Below, piece by piece: positions 38,091 through 46,804 of a stretch of DNA of 64,000 nt (positions are counted from its first letter, which is position 1; each line of letters starts with the position of its first letter). The translations under genes and the position numbers were made by a program. Location of the stretch: positions 49,911 through 113,910 of the forward strand of contig JBMNIG010000028.1 in the NCBI GenBank assembly GCA_050950785.1, written 5' to 3'. A model generated the notes under the pieces. That model worked only from the letters and a program-made list of their open reading frames with translations, was not told the origin of the DNA and did no database searches. Source of the stretch: JAAYOS01 sp050950785 (GTDB lineage Bacteria; Bacillota; Clostridia; Oscillospirales; JAAYOS01).

Positions 38091-38199
38091 GACTTTCTCA
38101 ATTATATCATGGGCATTGCTAATCCGGTTGACTATTTGGTGACTAGCAGGATCACCGTATAAACATCTTGCAAAACATATTATACGAGGAGTAAAAGTA

Positions 38200-39867
38200 A
38201 TGAAAATGTCACTAAAGTCAATTACTGCGCTATTCCTCATGCTTTTTCTGATGACAGGTCTAATCTCCGGTTGTCAAGACACAGAAAAAGCAAAAACACC
38301 AACAAGGGATGAAAACATTTCGCAAACGCAAACTCCACAACCCGATGAGCAAAAATCAACCGGAAAATCCGATGAGTCCACAGATGAGAGCGGATTACTG
38401 GCTGAACCCGGAACAGAGGTCACTGTCTGGCATTCTTTCTCGAGTTCGGTAGTATCTTCGTTCAACGATTCAAATTTTATTGATTATTTAGAGGAAAAAA
38501 CCGGAGTAAGACTAAGATTCATTGAATCGCCGACCGCCGACGCAACGATCAATTTTAATTTGATGCTCAGTTCCGGAGACTTTCCCGACATTATTAGGCA
38601 GGGCAATTTGGAATATCCCGGTGGAGGGGATAAAGCGATTGAAGACGGTGTCTATTTGCGCCTAAATGAGCTAATTGAGGAGGCGATGCCCAATTATTCG
38701 GCTATCAGGGCAAAGGGAGAAAATTATTCAAAGATGACCATTAGCGATTCAGGAAACATATGGGCGATATGGTCAATAAAAGACCCTGCCGAGCCACCTT
38801 GGATGGGACTTGGAATACGTAAAGATATTTTGGACAAGTATGGCATCGAACTTCCCGTTACGCTTGATGATTGGGAAGTAGCTCTAACGGTGATTCGCGA
38901 CGACGGTGTCCAATTCCCGCTTATTCTAAATCAATCGGGAGTTATGTATGACAGTGAATTCCTCTCTGCATGGGATATTGGCAGAGACTTCTATCAGATC
39001 GATGGCAAAGTGCACTACGGTTATACGCAGACTGAGTTTAGGGAGTATCTCACCCTGATGAACAAATGGTATAAAGCCCGCTTGATCGACCAGGACTTTA
39101 TTGGCAAAGGCGTAACAATGTTTGTTGGGGGAACGGGAGAAGCCTCTAATCAGATGAACTTGGGCAATGTCGGTGCTTTTCTGACCAGTTGGGGCTTTTC
39201 GGCCAATCGCCGTGCTGCTGCCGGGCTGACTGAAATCAACGAAATGTGGATAGAACCAGTACAAGCACCGGTTCTGAATAAAGGTGACAGGGTAAAGTTC
39301 CGCTTTACAAATTTTGAGGCATATGTTCCAAACGCCATATCCACAGGCTGTAAGGATCCCGTTCTTGTGGCAAAGCTGATGGATTACCTATACAGTGAAG
39401 AAGGTACAAGACTTATGAACTACGGTAAAGAGGGCATAAGTTATATCATGGTAGACGGTAAACCGCGTTATACCGATATCATCCTTCACGATCCGGACGG
39501 ATTTGTACCAAGGGATATTGCGATGAAGTACATGTGGGATGATGGCATAGGCATAGTGGATTATACACGCTTGTGGCAACCTTTTGAAGAAACTGCTCCG
39601 GATGCACTAAAAGCTTATGAGGTATGGAATCGTGATGGCAATGAGTATGTTATGCCCCCCATAAGCTTGACAGATGCTGAGGGTGAAGAGTTTAGTACGA
39701 TTATGGGCGATATCAACACCTTCGTAACTGAGAGTATAACCTCGTTCATCATGGGGTCTAAGTCTCTAACTGAATTTGACAATTTTGTGGAACAAATAAA
39801 AAGTATGAACATAGAAAGGGCGATTGAAATACAACAGGAGGCCCTTGATAGATTCAACGCTCGATAA
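38200..39867 (+). CDS. Lipoprotein solute-binding protein, LplA-like (SBP4)
   Basis: The 555-residue product has a lipoprotein signal with lipobox ISGC (Cys25), a Gln/Pro/Thr/Ser-rich linker, and a binding-protein fold (EVTVWHSFSSSVVSSFNDS, LMLSSGDFPDIIRQG). It resembles SBP1 more than SBP2/SBP3 (shared C-terminal I-x-x-QQEALD). It opens the catabolic operon 38200-46703; the oxidoreductase starts 16 bp after its stop. No permease genes are in this operon, so it probably uses the pair at 22987/23975 or one elsewhere. The IS110 element lies just upstream and may have replaced its native promoter. Confidence 0.93.
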   Translation: MKMSLKSITALFLMLFLMTGLISGCQDTEKAKTPTRDENISQTQTPQPDEQKSTGKSDESTDESGLLAEPGTEVTVWHSFSSSVVSSFNDSNFIDYLEEKTGVRLRFIESPTADATINFNLMLSSGDFPDIIRQGNLEYPGGGDKAIEDGVYLRLNELIEEAMPNYSAIRAKGENYSKMTISDSGNIWAIWSIKDPAEPPWMGLGIRKDILDKYGIELPVTLDDWEVALTVIRDDGVQFPLILNQSGVMYDSEFLSAWDIGRDFYQIDGKVHYGYTQTEFREYLTLMNKWYKARLIDQDFIGKGVTMFVGGTGEASNQMNLGNVGAFLTSWGFSANRRAAAGLTEINEMWIEPVQAPVLNKGDRVKFRFTNFEAYVPNAISTGCKDPVLVAKLMDYLYSEEGTRLMNYGKEGISYIMVDGKPRYTDIILHDPDGFVPRDIAMKYMWDDGIGIVDYTRLWQPFEETAPDALKAYEVWNRDGNEYVMPPISLTDAEGEEFSTIMGDINTFVTESITSFIMGSKSLTEFDNFVEQIKSMNIERAIEIQQEALDRFNAR

Positions 39868-39883
39868 TAAGCCGGAGGTTAAT

Positions 39884-41080
39884 ATGGTTAGGATTGGAAT
39901 AGTTGGAACAGGTTTTACAATTGGCATAGCAAGGCAACATTTCGAGGGATTTAAGACATGTAAGGATGCGAATGTTGTTGCTGTGTATGACATTATTCAG
40001 GGCAGAGCACAGCTTTTCCTTGAACGACATGGGATTGAGAACGTAAAGGTATGCCAATCGCTTGAGGAGTTGTTCGAGATGGTTGATGCTGTCAGTATAT
40101 GTACTCCGAACAATACTCATGCTGAACTAGCTATTAGAGCGTTGGAAGCAGGTAAACACGTCCTTGTTGAGAAACCATTTGCAAATACATATGAAGAAGG
40201 ATTAAAAGCATATGAGTGTTCGTTGAAATATCCGGACCTTGTAGCAATGACAGTTTTCAACTACCGCGAACGTGCATCAATTCAATTCATGAAGCGGATA
40301 ATCGATGCCGGCGCACTTGGGACTATAGTGAGCATGCGTTATGCGGGTGGCGGAGGACGCATGTGGGACAGTGAAAAAGTTTATTTAGAGTGGCGAATGA
40401 AAGAAGAGACTTCGGGCACGGGTTCACTGGCTGATTTTGGTGCTCATCAGCTTGATCTCACAGATTATTTGCTACATGATTTGGTAGGTGATTTCGTCAG
40501 TTTTACTGCTGCAAGTAGTACACTTGTCAAAGATCGCTATATAATTGATCCTGACGATCCGTTAGGAAATCCCTTGCCGAGTATGGAGCGTACAGCGGTC
40601 ACAAATGATGACGTTTCTGCTTTTACTGCCATAAGCGAAAGTGGTGCATTGTTCAACTATCAAACAGGTCGTTTAGTTCCTGGTGGAAGCACTTTTGAAA
40701 TAGTTGGAAGCAACGGTATGCTAAGTGAGACGAGTGCAATACCAAGACCGGGCCAGAAGCAGACACTGCTTGTCTCAATAAAAGACGCTGCCAGATATGT
40801 TTATCAGATTCCTGAGCTACAGCCACTTGTAGACGCAAAGCCCGTCATGTTTGGTAGGCCTGCGCCTATACCGATAGAAATACCCGAAGATTTAGTGGAT
40901 ATGTCAAACTCCTTTGGCTTCCACGGTGGCGTTTTGAATGAGTTTGTTAACTGTATAGTCAATGGAGAAAAACCGGTGAGGTCATTTGGTCGGGGCTTAT
41001 ATGTCCAAAAGCTTATTGACAATTTTGCCAAAGCCGCCAAGACCGGAAAGACTGTATACGAAAAGGTGAGCCAAGTATAA
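39884..41080 (+). CDS. Gfo/Idh/MocA-family NAD(P)-dependent oxidoreductase
   Basis: The frame opens at 39824, but ATG 39884 follows GGAGG and starts right at the Rossmann fold (MVRIGIVGTGF), so it is the start (398 residues). EKPFANT (96-102) is the family EKP motif with the substrate-interacting Lys; SLADFGAHQLDLTDYL supplies the conserved His. Such enzymes oxidise or reduce a hydroxyl of a sugar, inositol or sugar acid. The neighbouring isomerases and LarA-like epimerase suggest an oxidised or rearranged sugar intermediate. The exact substrate cannot be given. It is followed by the second TIM-barrel isomerase after 33 bp. Confidence 0.92.
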   Translation: MVRIGIVGTGFTIGIARQHFEGFKTCKDANVVAVYDIIQGRAQLFLERHGIENVKVCQSLEELFEMVDAVSICTPNNTHAELAIRALEAGKHVLVEKPFANTYEEGLKAYECSLKYPDLVAMTVFNYRERASIQFMKRIIDAGALGTIVSMRYAGGGGRMWDSEKVYLEWRMKEETSGTGSLADFGAHQLDLTDYLLHDLVGDFVSFTAASSTLVKDRYIIDPDDPLGNPLPSMERTAVTNDDVSAFTAISESGALFNYQTGRLVPGGSTFEIVGSNGMLSETSAIPRPGQKQTLLVSIKDAARYVYQIPELQPLVDAKPVMFGRPAPIPIEIPEDLVDMSNSFGFHGGVLNEFVNCIVNGEKPVRSFGRGLYVQKLIDNFAKAAKTGKTVYEKVSQV

Positions 41081-41113
41081 TAGAATTTGTGTGTACAAGA
41101 AGGGAATGAAACT

Positions 41114-41953
41114 ATGAAACTGGGATGCCATGCCGCAATGTTTGGGCGTGAACGTATGGCAACAGAACCCGAAATACTACTTCGAGAAATCGCATCTACG
41201 GGTTTTGATGGATTTGAGTGCAACTACAGGTTCGTTGTTGGAGATACTGAGCAAGAATTTGCAAACATGCTTAAAGAGAACGGACTTGAACTTTCCGCTT
41301 TGCATTATATGGCAAATTGGATAGAGGACCCTGAGGGAGCGATTTCGGGTGCAGTACGGGTCGCTGAGTTTCTTGCTACGCAACCGTCAAAAAATATCGT
41401 GATGTCCGGGCAATGGGCAGATATGGATGAAAAAAAGATGATTGAGGTTGTAAAGAACATGGATAGAGCGGCATCAGAAGTAGCAAAGCTTGGTGTCACC
41501 TTAAACTATCACAACCATCATCATGAGTTTGTAAACGGTGCATTACCATATAAAATAATGCGAGAGTACGCTCCCAATATGTTCTTTGGATTTGATATCG
41601 GTTGGGCATATAAGGGGGGGTATAACCCCATATCATTGCTCAAAGAAAACCGTGGGCGAGTCCAATATGTACACATTCGAGATCCCCGAAAGCTTACGGA
41701 TGAGGAAAAAGTACTGCTGAGTCGACCACCGCAGCCTTTTGGGAGAATGGGTCAACCCGACCCAGATTGGATGAAAATCATGTATTTTCCCGATCTCGGT
41801 AACGGTGATACAGATCTTAAGGCTCAAATCAATTTCCTCAATGGCTATTTGCCTGAAGGTGGATGGCTGATAGTTGAGTATGAAATGGGAGAACCGAATG
41901 TCAATCGCTATATAAAAGCCAAAAAGCTTATTGATGAGTTGTTGCTTGTCTGA
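41114..41953 (+). CDS. Sugar phosphate isomerase/epimerase (xylose-isomerase-like TIM barrel), copy 2
   Basis: The frame is open from 41087; ATG 41114 with AAGAAGGGA upstream is preferred. The 279-residue product begins MKLGCHAAMFG and shows GFDGFECNYRF, LNYHNHHHEF with metal-site residues, FGFDIGWAYKGG and VQYVHIRDP, and ends WLIVEYE; together they form the Glu/Asp/His divalent-metal site of the IolE/IolI/hydroxypyruvate isomerase superfamily. It is not closely similar to the copy at 35476. In this operon it probably isomerises or epimerises the product of the Gfo/Idh/MocA enzyme. Confidence 0.88.
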   Translation: MKLGCHAAMFGRERMATEPEILLREIASTGFDGFECNYRFVVGDTEQEFANMLKENGLELSALHYMANWIEDPEGAISGAVRVAEFLATQPSKNIVMSGQWADMDEKKMIEVVKNMDRAASEVAKLGVTLNYHNHHHEFVNGALPYKIMREYAPNMFFGFDIGWAYKGGYNPISLLKENRGRVQYVHIRDPRKLTDEEKVLLSRPPQPFGRMGQPDPDWMKIMYFPDLGNGDTDLKAQINFLNGYLPEGGWLIVEYEMGEPNVNRYIKAKKLIDELLLV

Positions 41954-42089
41954 TTTTCGCAAGACGCTAAAATTACGCATGGCGGGAGCGATCCACTCCC
42001 GCCATGACAGCACTAAAGTGGAAACTCAAATAGGCGAAAAGTCTATTAACATAGATATTACGGTATTAAAACGTGCGGAGGTATGCAAT

Positions 42090-43520
42090 ATGAAATTGAA
42101 TTTTGAGTATGGGCTGAATATGATGGAGGCTAATTTGCCTGACAATACAGATGTATTTATTCCGGGGCAGACTGTTCCCGATCCTCCATGTATTCCTGAA
42201 GATAGAATTGAGGAAGAGACATTAAGATCACTACGCAATCCCATTGGAATGCCGCCTTTGTCCGAGTTGGCCAAACCCGGAATGAAAGTGACAATAGTAT
42301 TTCCTGACCGCGTAAAAGGTGGAGAACAACCGACAGCACACAGGAAAGTAAGCATTCGTCTCATTTTGCAAGAGTTGTACTCAGCCGGAATCAAAAAGGA
42401 GGATGTGCTTCTTATATGTTCCAATGGATTGCACAACAGAAACAACGAAAAGGAACTGCTAGGGGTACTTGGCGAAGAGTTATATAATGAGTTTATGCCC
42501 ACAGGACAAATCATCAATCATGACAGCGAGGATTATGATAATTTGGTAGATTTGGGCGTGACAGACAGAGGCGACCCTGTTCTGATGAACAAATATGTAT
42601 ATGAATCCGATATACCAATATTGATCGGACATGTTCTCGGAAATCCATATGGCGGATATTCAGGTGGATATAAGCATAGTGCAACAGGAATCACTCATTG
42701 GAAAAGCATAGCTAGCCACCACGTACCCAAAGTTATGCATAGGGGCGACTTTACTCCCGTTAGCAATCACAGCTTGATGCGTACAAAGTTTGACGAAATC
42801 GGAATGCATATGGAAAAATGTATGGAGAAGAAGTTTTTCTGTTGCGACGCGGTTTTGGATACCCGTGCACGCCAGATAGCAATATTTAGTGGCTACGCAA
42901 AAGAGATGATGCCTATTAGCTGGAAGGTCGCCGATGAACGCACTTATGTAGAGTGGGCAGACAAAAAATACGACATAATGGTGTTTGGAGCGCCCCGGTT
43001 TTTCCACTACGGGGATGGAATGGGTGTTAACCCAATAATGCTTATGCAGGCAATTTCGGCTCAGGTTATACGTCACAAGCGTATTATGAGCGATAACTGC
43101 GTAGTTATTTGCTCTGCGGCTGTTGACGGAGACTTTGTTGATGAGCTTTGGCCATATACAAAAGAAATGTATGATATTTTTCAACAGGAAGGCAATGTTC
43201 TCCCTGATGTACACAAATACGGAGAGCAATTTGCAAAACATCAAGAATATATCGACAGATACCGTTTTGAGCATGCTTTCCATCCTTTTCATGGTTTCTC
43301 TATGATTTCCTGTGGACATATAGCTGAAATGAACACCTCTGCAATCTACATTGTTGGTGCCAAGGCTCCAGGAATAATGCGGGGAATGGGTTGCAAGACT
43401 CGGGCAACATTTGAAGAAGCATTAGAGGATGCGAAAAAGATTGTTGGTAACAATCCCAATATTCTCGCATTGCCACAAACCTTTAAGTTAGCTTCTGTAC
43501 ACCTCTGTATGAAAGAATGA
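42090..43520 (+). CDS. LarA-like nickel-pincer-dependent racemase/epimerase
   Basis: ATG 42090 lies behind GCGGAGGT; the frame extends 159 bp further upstream without other support. The 476-residue product has the LarA family layout: SNGLHNRN (His115, like LarA His108), IGHVLGNPYGGYSGGYKHS with His181 and the cofactor-binding Lys195 equivalent, and ITHWKSIASHH. The family uses the nickel pincer nucleotide (NPN) cofactor to racemise or epimerise 2-hydroxy acids, including some aldonates. In this operon an aldonate C2-epimerase is plausible. LarB, LarC and LarE, which make the cofactor, are not in the window. The TIM gene starts 13 bp later. Confidence 0.85.
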   Translation: MKLNFEYGLNMMEANLPDNTDVFIPGQTVPDPPCIPEDRIEEETLRSLRNPIGMPPLSELAKPGMKVTIVFPDRVKGGEQPTAHRKVSIRLILQELYSAGIKKEDVLLICSNGLHNRNNEKELLGVLGEELYNEFMPTGQIINHDSEDYDNLVDLGVTDRGDPVLMNKYVYESDIPILIGHVLGNPYGGYSGGYKHSATGITHWKSIASHHVPKVMHRGDFTPVSNHSLMRTKFDEIGMHMEKCMEKKFFCCDAVLDTRARQIAIFSGYAKEMMPISWKVADERTYVEWADKKYDIMVFGAPRFFHYGDGMGVNPIMLMQAISAQVIRHKRIMSDNCVVICSAAVDGDFVDELWPYTKEMYDIFQQEGNVLPDVHKYGEQFAKHQEYIDRYRFEHAFHPFHGFSMISCGHIAEMNTSAIYIVGAKAPGIMRGMGCKTRATFEEALEDAKKIVGNNPNILALPQTFKLASVHLCMKE

Positions 43521-43533
43521 AAGGAAGACAATC

Positions 43534-44370
43534 ATGTCATACATTTTTCTTAATTTGAAAAGATTTGATATAACACCCGCTCGTGGCGGTGTTAATCGGA
43601 TAGCTCCCGCCGACACATGGGGCGAGTTTATAGTGAATAATACAAAAGAAGCGCTTAGGCGATATTCAGAACACACATTTGCAGCGTTTTTTCCTGAGGC
43701 ACACATTTTAACAGCTAATAGGGCAGCCGGCAACGACAGTCCACTCAAAATAGGTTGTCAAGGATGTCACACCGATGATACCTCGGTTGGTGGAGGCTTC
43801 GGTGCTTTTACGACATTATTGACAGCTAACGCGGCTGTAGAGCTTGGCTGCGAATGGGTAATAATTGGACATTGTGAAGAGAGAAACAGCAAAGCGGATA
43901 TCATTCAAGTCGCAGGTGGGGACATTTCTGTGATCAACAAAATCCTTAATGAAGAAATTCGTTGTGCAGCAGCTGCAGGCTTAAAGGTACTATACTGTAT
44001 TGGCGAGAAGCAGGATGAAGTTGATAGGCGCGATGAGGTGTTAAAGGAGCAGATTCTGGTGGGACTTAACGGGATAGACACCTCTAATGTTGTAATAGCA
44101 TACGAGCCTGTGTGGGCAATCGGACCCGGAAAAACTCCCCCTGGACGGGAACGTATTCAAGAAACCGCAAGATTTATCAAAGAGATCACCAATGGTTTGC
44201 CAGTGGTTTATGGTGGCGGCCTAAAAACAGATAACGCTGCAATGCTAAAATCTATTCCCGAAATTGATGGTGGCCTTATCGCGCTAACACGTTTCTCAGG
44301 GGAGATAGGTTTTTATCCTAATGAATATCTGGAAATCATTAAAATATATATGGAATCTAAGGAGGACTAA
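43534..44370 (+). CDS. Triosephosphate isomerase-like protein (divergent)
   Basis: The 278-residue product keeps the catalytic residues: Asn7 and Lys9 in FLNLKRF, His113 in IIGHCEERN, Glu191 in AYEPVWAIG. The flexible loop reads WAIGPGKTPP where WAIGTGKTAT is usual, the H-motif has Cys and Glu instead of Ser-Glu-Arg-Arg, and the phosphate-gripping end is YGGGLKTDNA rather than YGGSV. It is longer than the normal 250 residues and carries a Gly-rich GGGFGAF at 86-92. The gene is in a tight operon with class II aldolase and phosphofructokinase, so triose phosphate conversion is the likely job, but a related substrate is possible. Confidence 0.88.
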   Translation: MSYIFLNLKRFDITPARGGVNRIAPADTWGEFIVNNTKEALRRYSEHTFAAFFPEAHILTANRAAGNDSPLKIGCQGCHTDDTSVGGGFGAFTTLLTANAAVELGCEWVIIGHCEERNSKADIIQVAGGDISVINKILNEEIRCAAAAGLKVLYCIGEKQDEVDRRDEVLKEQILVGLNGIDTSNVVIAYEPVWAIGPGKTPPGRERIQETARFIKEITNGLPVVYGGGLKTDNAAMLKSIPEIDGGLIALTRFSGEIGFYPNEYLEIIKIYMESKED

Positions 44371-44373
44371 ATT

Positions 44374-45528
44374 ATGCCGGTAGTACCAATGAGGCCTATT
44401 CTTGAAGCTGCAATCAAAGGGGGATACGCCCAAGGAGCTTTTAACGTCAACACAATAGCTCAGGCGCAAGCGGTAATTGAGGTGCACAATATGTTCCGTA
44501 GCGCTGCCATTATACAGGGAGCAGACCTTGCCAATGCATTTATGGGCGGCAGAGCAGATTTTGCAAATGGAACGGTTGAGGACAAAAAAACCGGTGCAAA
44601 AAGGATTGCCGATGCAGTTTACAAATATGCCGACCACTTGGATATTCCTGTAGCTTTGCATCTTGATCATGGTAAAGATTTCGAATCGGTAAAAGCAGCC
44701 ATAGACGGGGGATATACCTCTGTAATGATTGATGGATCCTCACTTCCATACGAAGATAACGTTGAGTTGACAAGAGAAGTAGTCAAGTTGGCACATCCTC
44801 TTGGAGTCACTGTTGAGGCAGAACTTGGCGTGTTGGCGGGGGTTGAAGACCACGTCTTCGCAGAAGAATCTACATACACAGATCCGGTGTTGGCTTACGA
44901 TTTTGTAAAAAAAACCGGAGTAGATTGCCTTGCAATATCTTATGGAACCCAGCACGGGGCCACAAAAGGAAAAAATGTGAAACTGCGTAAAGAAATAGCA
45001 ATTGCTATTGTAGAGAATCTACGCCACTCTGGTATACCTGCAATGTTGGTTTCACATGGATCTTCTACTGTGCCTGCGCATATTGTCAAACGCATCAATG
45101 ACCTTGGAGGCAACATCCAAAACGCGAATGGAATTCCTCTCGAAGAGTTAAAAGCAGTTATCCCATGTGGAATTTGCAAAATAAACGTGGATACAGACAT
45201 TCGACTTGCTATTACACGCAATTTCAGAGAGTATTTTGCAAAGTATCCGGAAAAGCAAAAAAGTCCTTCAATATCCGGTGTATATGAACTTATGGTAAAA
45301 AATGCTTCGGCGTTTGATCCCCGTGTTTATCTTCCGCCTGTAATGAACCAGCTGATTTCTGACGTTGAAATTGTCGATGCGGACATATTGAGCCTTGTGG
45401 AACTAATAAAGGAAGGTGTCCGTGAAGCTGTAGGATCATTGGTTGTAGAGTTTGGTTCCTACGGTAAAGCCGACTTCATTGAAGCAAAGAGCCTGGAAGA
45501 GATGGCTGATTTCTATAGGAAGGTTTGA
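44374..45528 (+). CDS. Class II (zinc) ketose-bisphosphate aldolase
   Basis: The 384-residue product has LHLDHGKDFE with the proton-donor Asp98 and zinc ligand His99, VEAELGVLAG, ISYGTQHGATKG with His194, LVSHGSS with His228 and KINVDTDIRLA for substrate phosphate binding. It is longer than a usual 290-310 residue enzyme. It cleaves fructose or tagatose 1,6-bisphosphate to dihydroxyacetone phosphate and glyceraldehyde 3-phosphate. Its gene follows the TIM gene with 3 bp between and overlaps the phosphofructokinase frame region, so the three enzymes form one translationally linked module. Which ketose is natural cannot be decided from sequence. Confidence 0.9.
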   Translation: MPVVPMRPILEAAIKGGYAQGAFNVNTIAQAQAVIEVHNMFRSAAIIQGADLANAFMGGRADFANGTVEDKKTGAKRIADAVYKYADHLDIPVALHLDHGKDFESVKAAIDGGYTSVMIDGSSLPYEDNVELTREVVKLAHPLGVTVEAELGVLAGVEDHVFAEESTYTDPVLAYDFVKKTGVDCLAISYGTQHGATKGKNVKLRKEIAIAIVENLRHSGIPAMLVSHGSSTVPAHIVKRINDLGGNIQNANGIPLEELKAVIPCGICKINVDTDIRLAITRNFREYFAKYPEKQKSPSISGVYELMVKNASAFDPRVYLPPVMNQLISDVEIVDADILSLVELIKEGVREAVGSLVVEFGSYGKADFIEAKSLEEMADFYRKV

Positions 45529-45533
45529 TATTG

Positions 45534-46703
45534 ATGCTCAAAGGAAATATGCTTATTGCTCATGGTGGCGGTCCTACTCCGGTAATCAACAGCTCTTTGA
45601 GAGGAGCGGTGGAAGAAGCGTTAAGGCATAATGAGATAGAAAATATATACGGTGCAAGATTTGGTGCAGAAGGAATATTAAAAGGGGACATTATAGAGCT
45701 TGGAGCTTGGTCGAAGGAGCAATTGGAGTTGTTGTCCCATACACCCGCCTCAGCAATTGGATCTTGCCGACGCAAGCTGACAGAGGAGGATTTCCCCTCA
45801 GTTTTTGATTGCTTTGAACGATACAATATCCGTTATTTCTTTTACAATGGCGGCAACGACTCAATGGATACATGCAATAAAATATATCAAATGGCAAAGC
45901 AACGCAGTTACGACCTTCGCATTATTGGCATTCCAAAAACAATAGATAATGATCTTGCATTAATTGATCACTCACCTGGATTTGGAAGCTCTGCTCGATA
46001 CTATGCTGTGTCAGCTTTAGAGCTTGCAATGGATGCTGCTGCTCTACCTATACATGTTGTTATTATGGAGGTAATGGGTAGAAATGCAGGCTGGCTGACT
46101 GCTGCAAGTGCGCTTTTTGCAGATAAAATGCCGTGTGAAATACTGACATATCTCCCTGAAGTACCCTTTGATAACAAAAAGTTCTTAAAGGACGTCCGAG
46201 AGAAATATTCCAAAGGAAGAGGACTTCTTGTTACAATAAGCGAAGGCATACGCTATGCAGATGGCCGCATGGTTGCCGATAGCGGTATCGTTGACGGATT
46301 CGGTCACACCGTTCCCGGCGGTGCAGCGCAAACACTGTCTGATATGATAATGAAACATACACCTCTAAAGAGTCGTTCTGAAAAACCCGGACTCCTGGGA
46401 CGGGTAAGTATGGCTAATGTTTCAGATGTTGACAGAGATGAAGCTTATGGTGTAGGTAAGCACGCCGTTTTTGCCGCTGTAAGCGGGAAAAGCGGCTACA
46501 TGGTAGGAATTAAGTGTTCACGCAGCGGAGGTTATTCGTCGGATTATGAACTGATACCGCTTGATCAGGTTGCAAACGTAGAGAAAAAATTCCCGCTTGA
46601 GTGGATAAATTCTGAAGGCAATGGAATTGGGCAGGAATTTATTGATTACTGTATGCCTTTAATTGGAACGGCAGCGCCGGAATTCTTTGTGCTTGATGAT
46701 TAA
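45534..46703 (+). CDS. 6-phosphofructokinase, pyrophosphate-type
   Basis: ATG 45534 lies 10 bp after AGGAAGG; TTG 45525 is in frame upstream. The 389-residue product has LIAHGGGPTPVINSSL for nucleotide or PPi binding, YNGGNDSMDT with Asp109 and IPKTIDNDL with Lys135. Asp and Lys at these two places mark the PPi-dependent class; ATP enzymes have Gly at both. It phosphorylates fructose 6-phosphate (or tagatose 6-phosphate) reversibly. It sits 5 bp after the aldolase stop and completes the Pgi-PFK-aldolase-TIM set. PPi use would save ATP in a fermenting organism. Confidence 0.9.
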   Translation: MLKGNMLIAHGGGPTPVINSSLRGAVEEALRHNEIENIYGARFGAEGILKGDIIELGAWSKEQLELLSHTPASAIGSCRRKLTEEDFPSVFDCFERYNIRYFFYNGGNDSMDTCNKIYQMAKQRSYDLRIIGIPKTIDNDLALIDHSPGFGSSARYYAVSALELAMDAAALPIHVVIMEVMGRNAGWLTAASALFADKMPCEILTYLPEVPFDNKKFLKDVREKYSKGRGLLVTISEGIRYADGRMVADSGIVDGFGHTVPGGAAQTLSDMIMKHTPLKSRSEKPGLLGRVSMANVSDVDRDEAYGVGKHAVFAAVSGKSGYMVGIKCSRSGGYSSDYELIPLDQVANVEKKFPLEWINSEGNGIGQEFIDYCMPLIGTAAPEFFVLDD

Positions 46704-46736
46704 GCCGAAGCATCGATGTGAGAGGATCAGGCTACG

Positions 46737-46760
46737 ACCAAACAGAAATATCAGTTTGGT
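46737..46760 (+). terminator. Small hairpin after the glycolytic module
   Basis: ACCAAAC (46737-46743) and GTTTGGT (46754-46760) pair around a 10-nt loop between the phosphofructokinase stop and the GH3 gene; no T run, so it may only modulate read-through into GH3. Confidence 0.4.
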
Positions 46761-46804
46761 GGATCAAATGTTAAATAGCAACCTAGTGAAAGGAATTAAG
46801 GAGT

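Noticed and set aside
41931..42089. 53-residue upstream extension of the LarA-like protein
   Set aside because: The SD GCGGAGGT directly precedes ATG 42090, and the extension overlaps the previous gene and has no family similarity.
42660..43319. Minus-strand open frame of 219 residues
   Set aside because: It lies antisense to the LarA-like gene, has no SD and no recognisable domain; the plus-strand gene has clear motifs.
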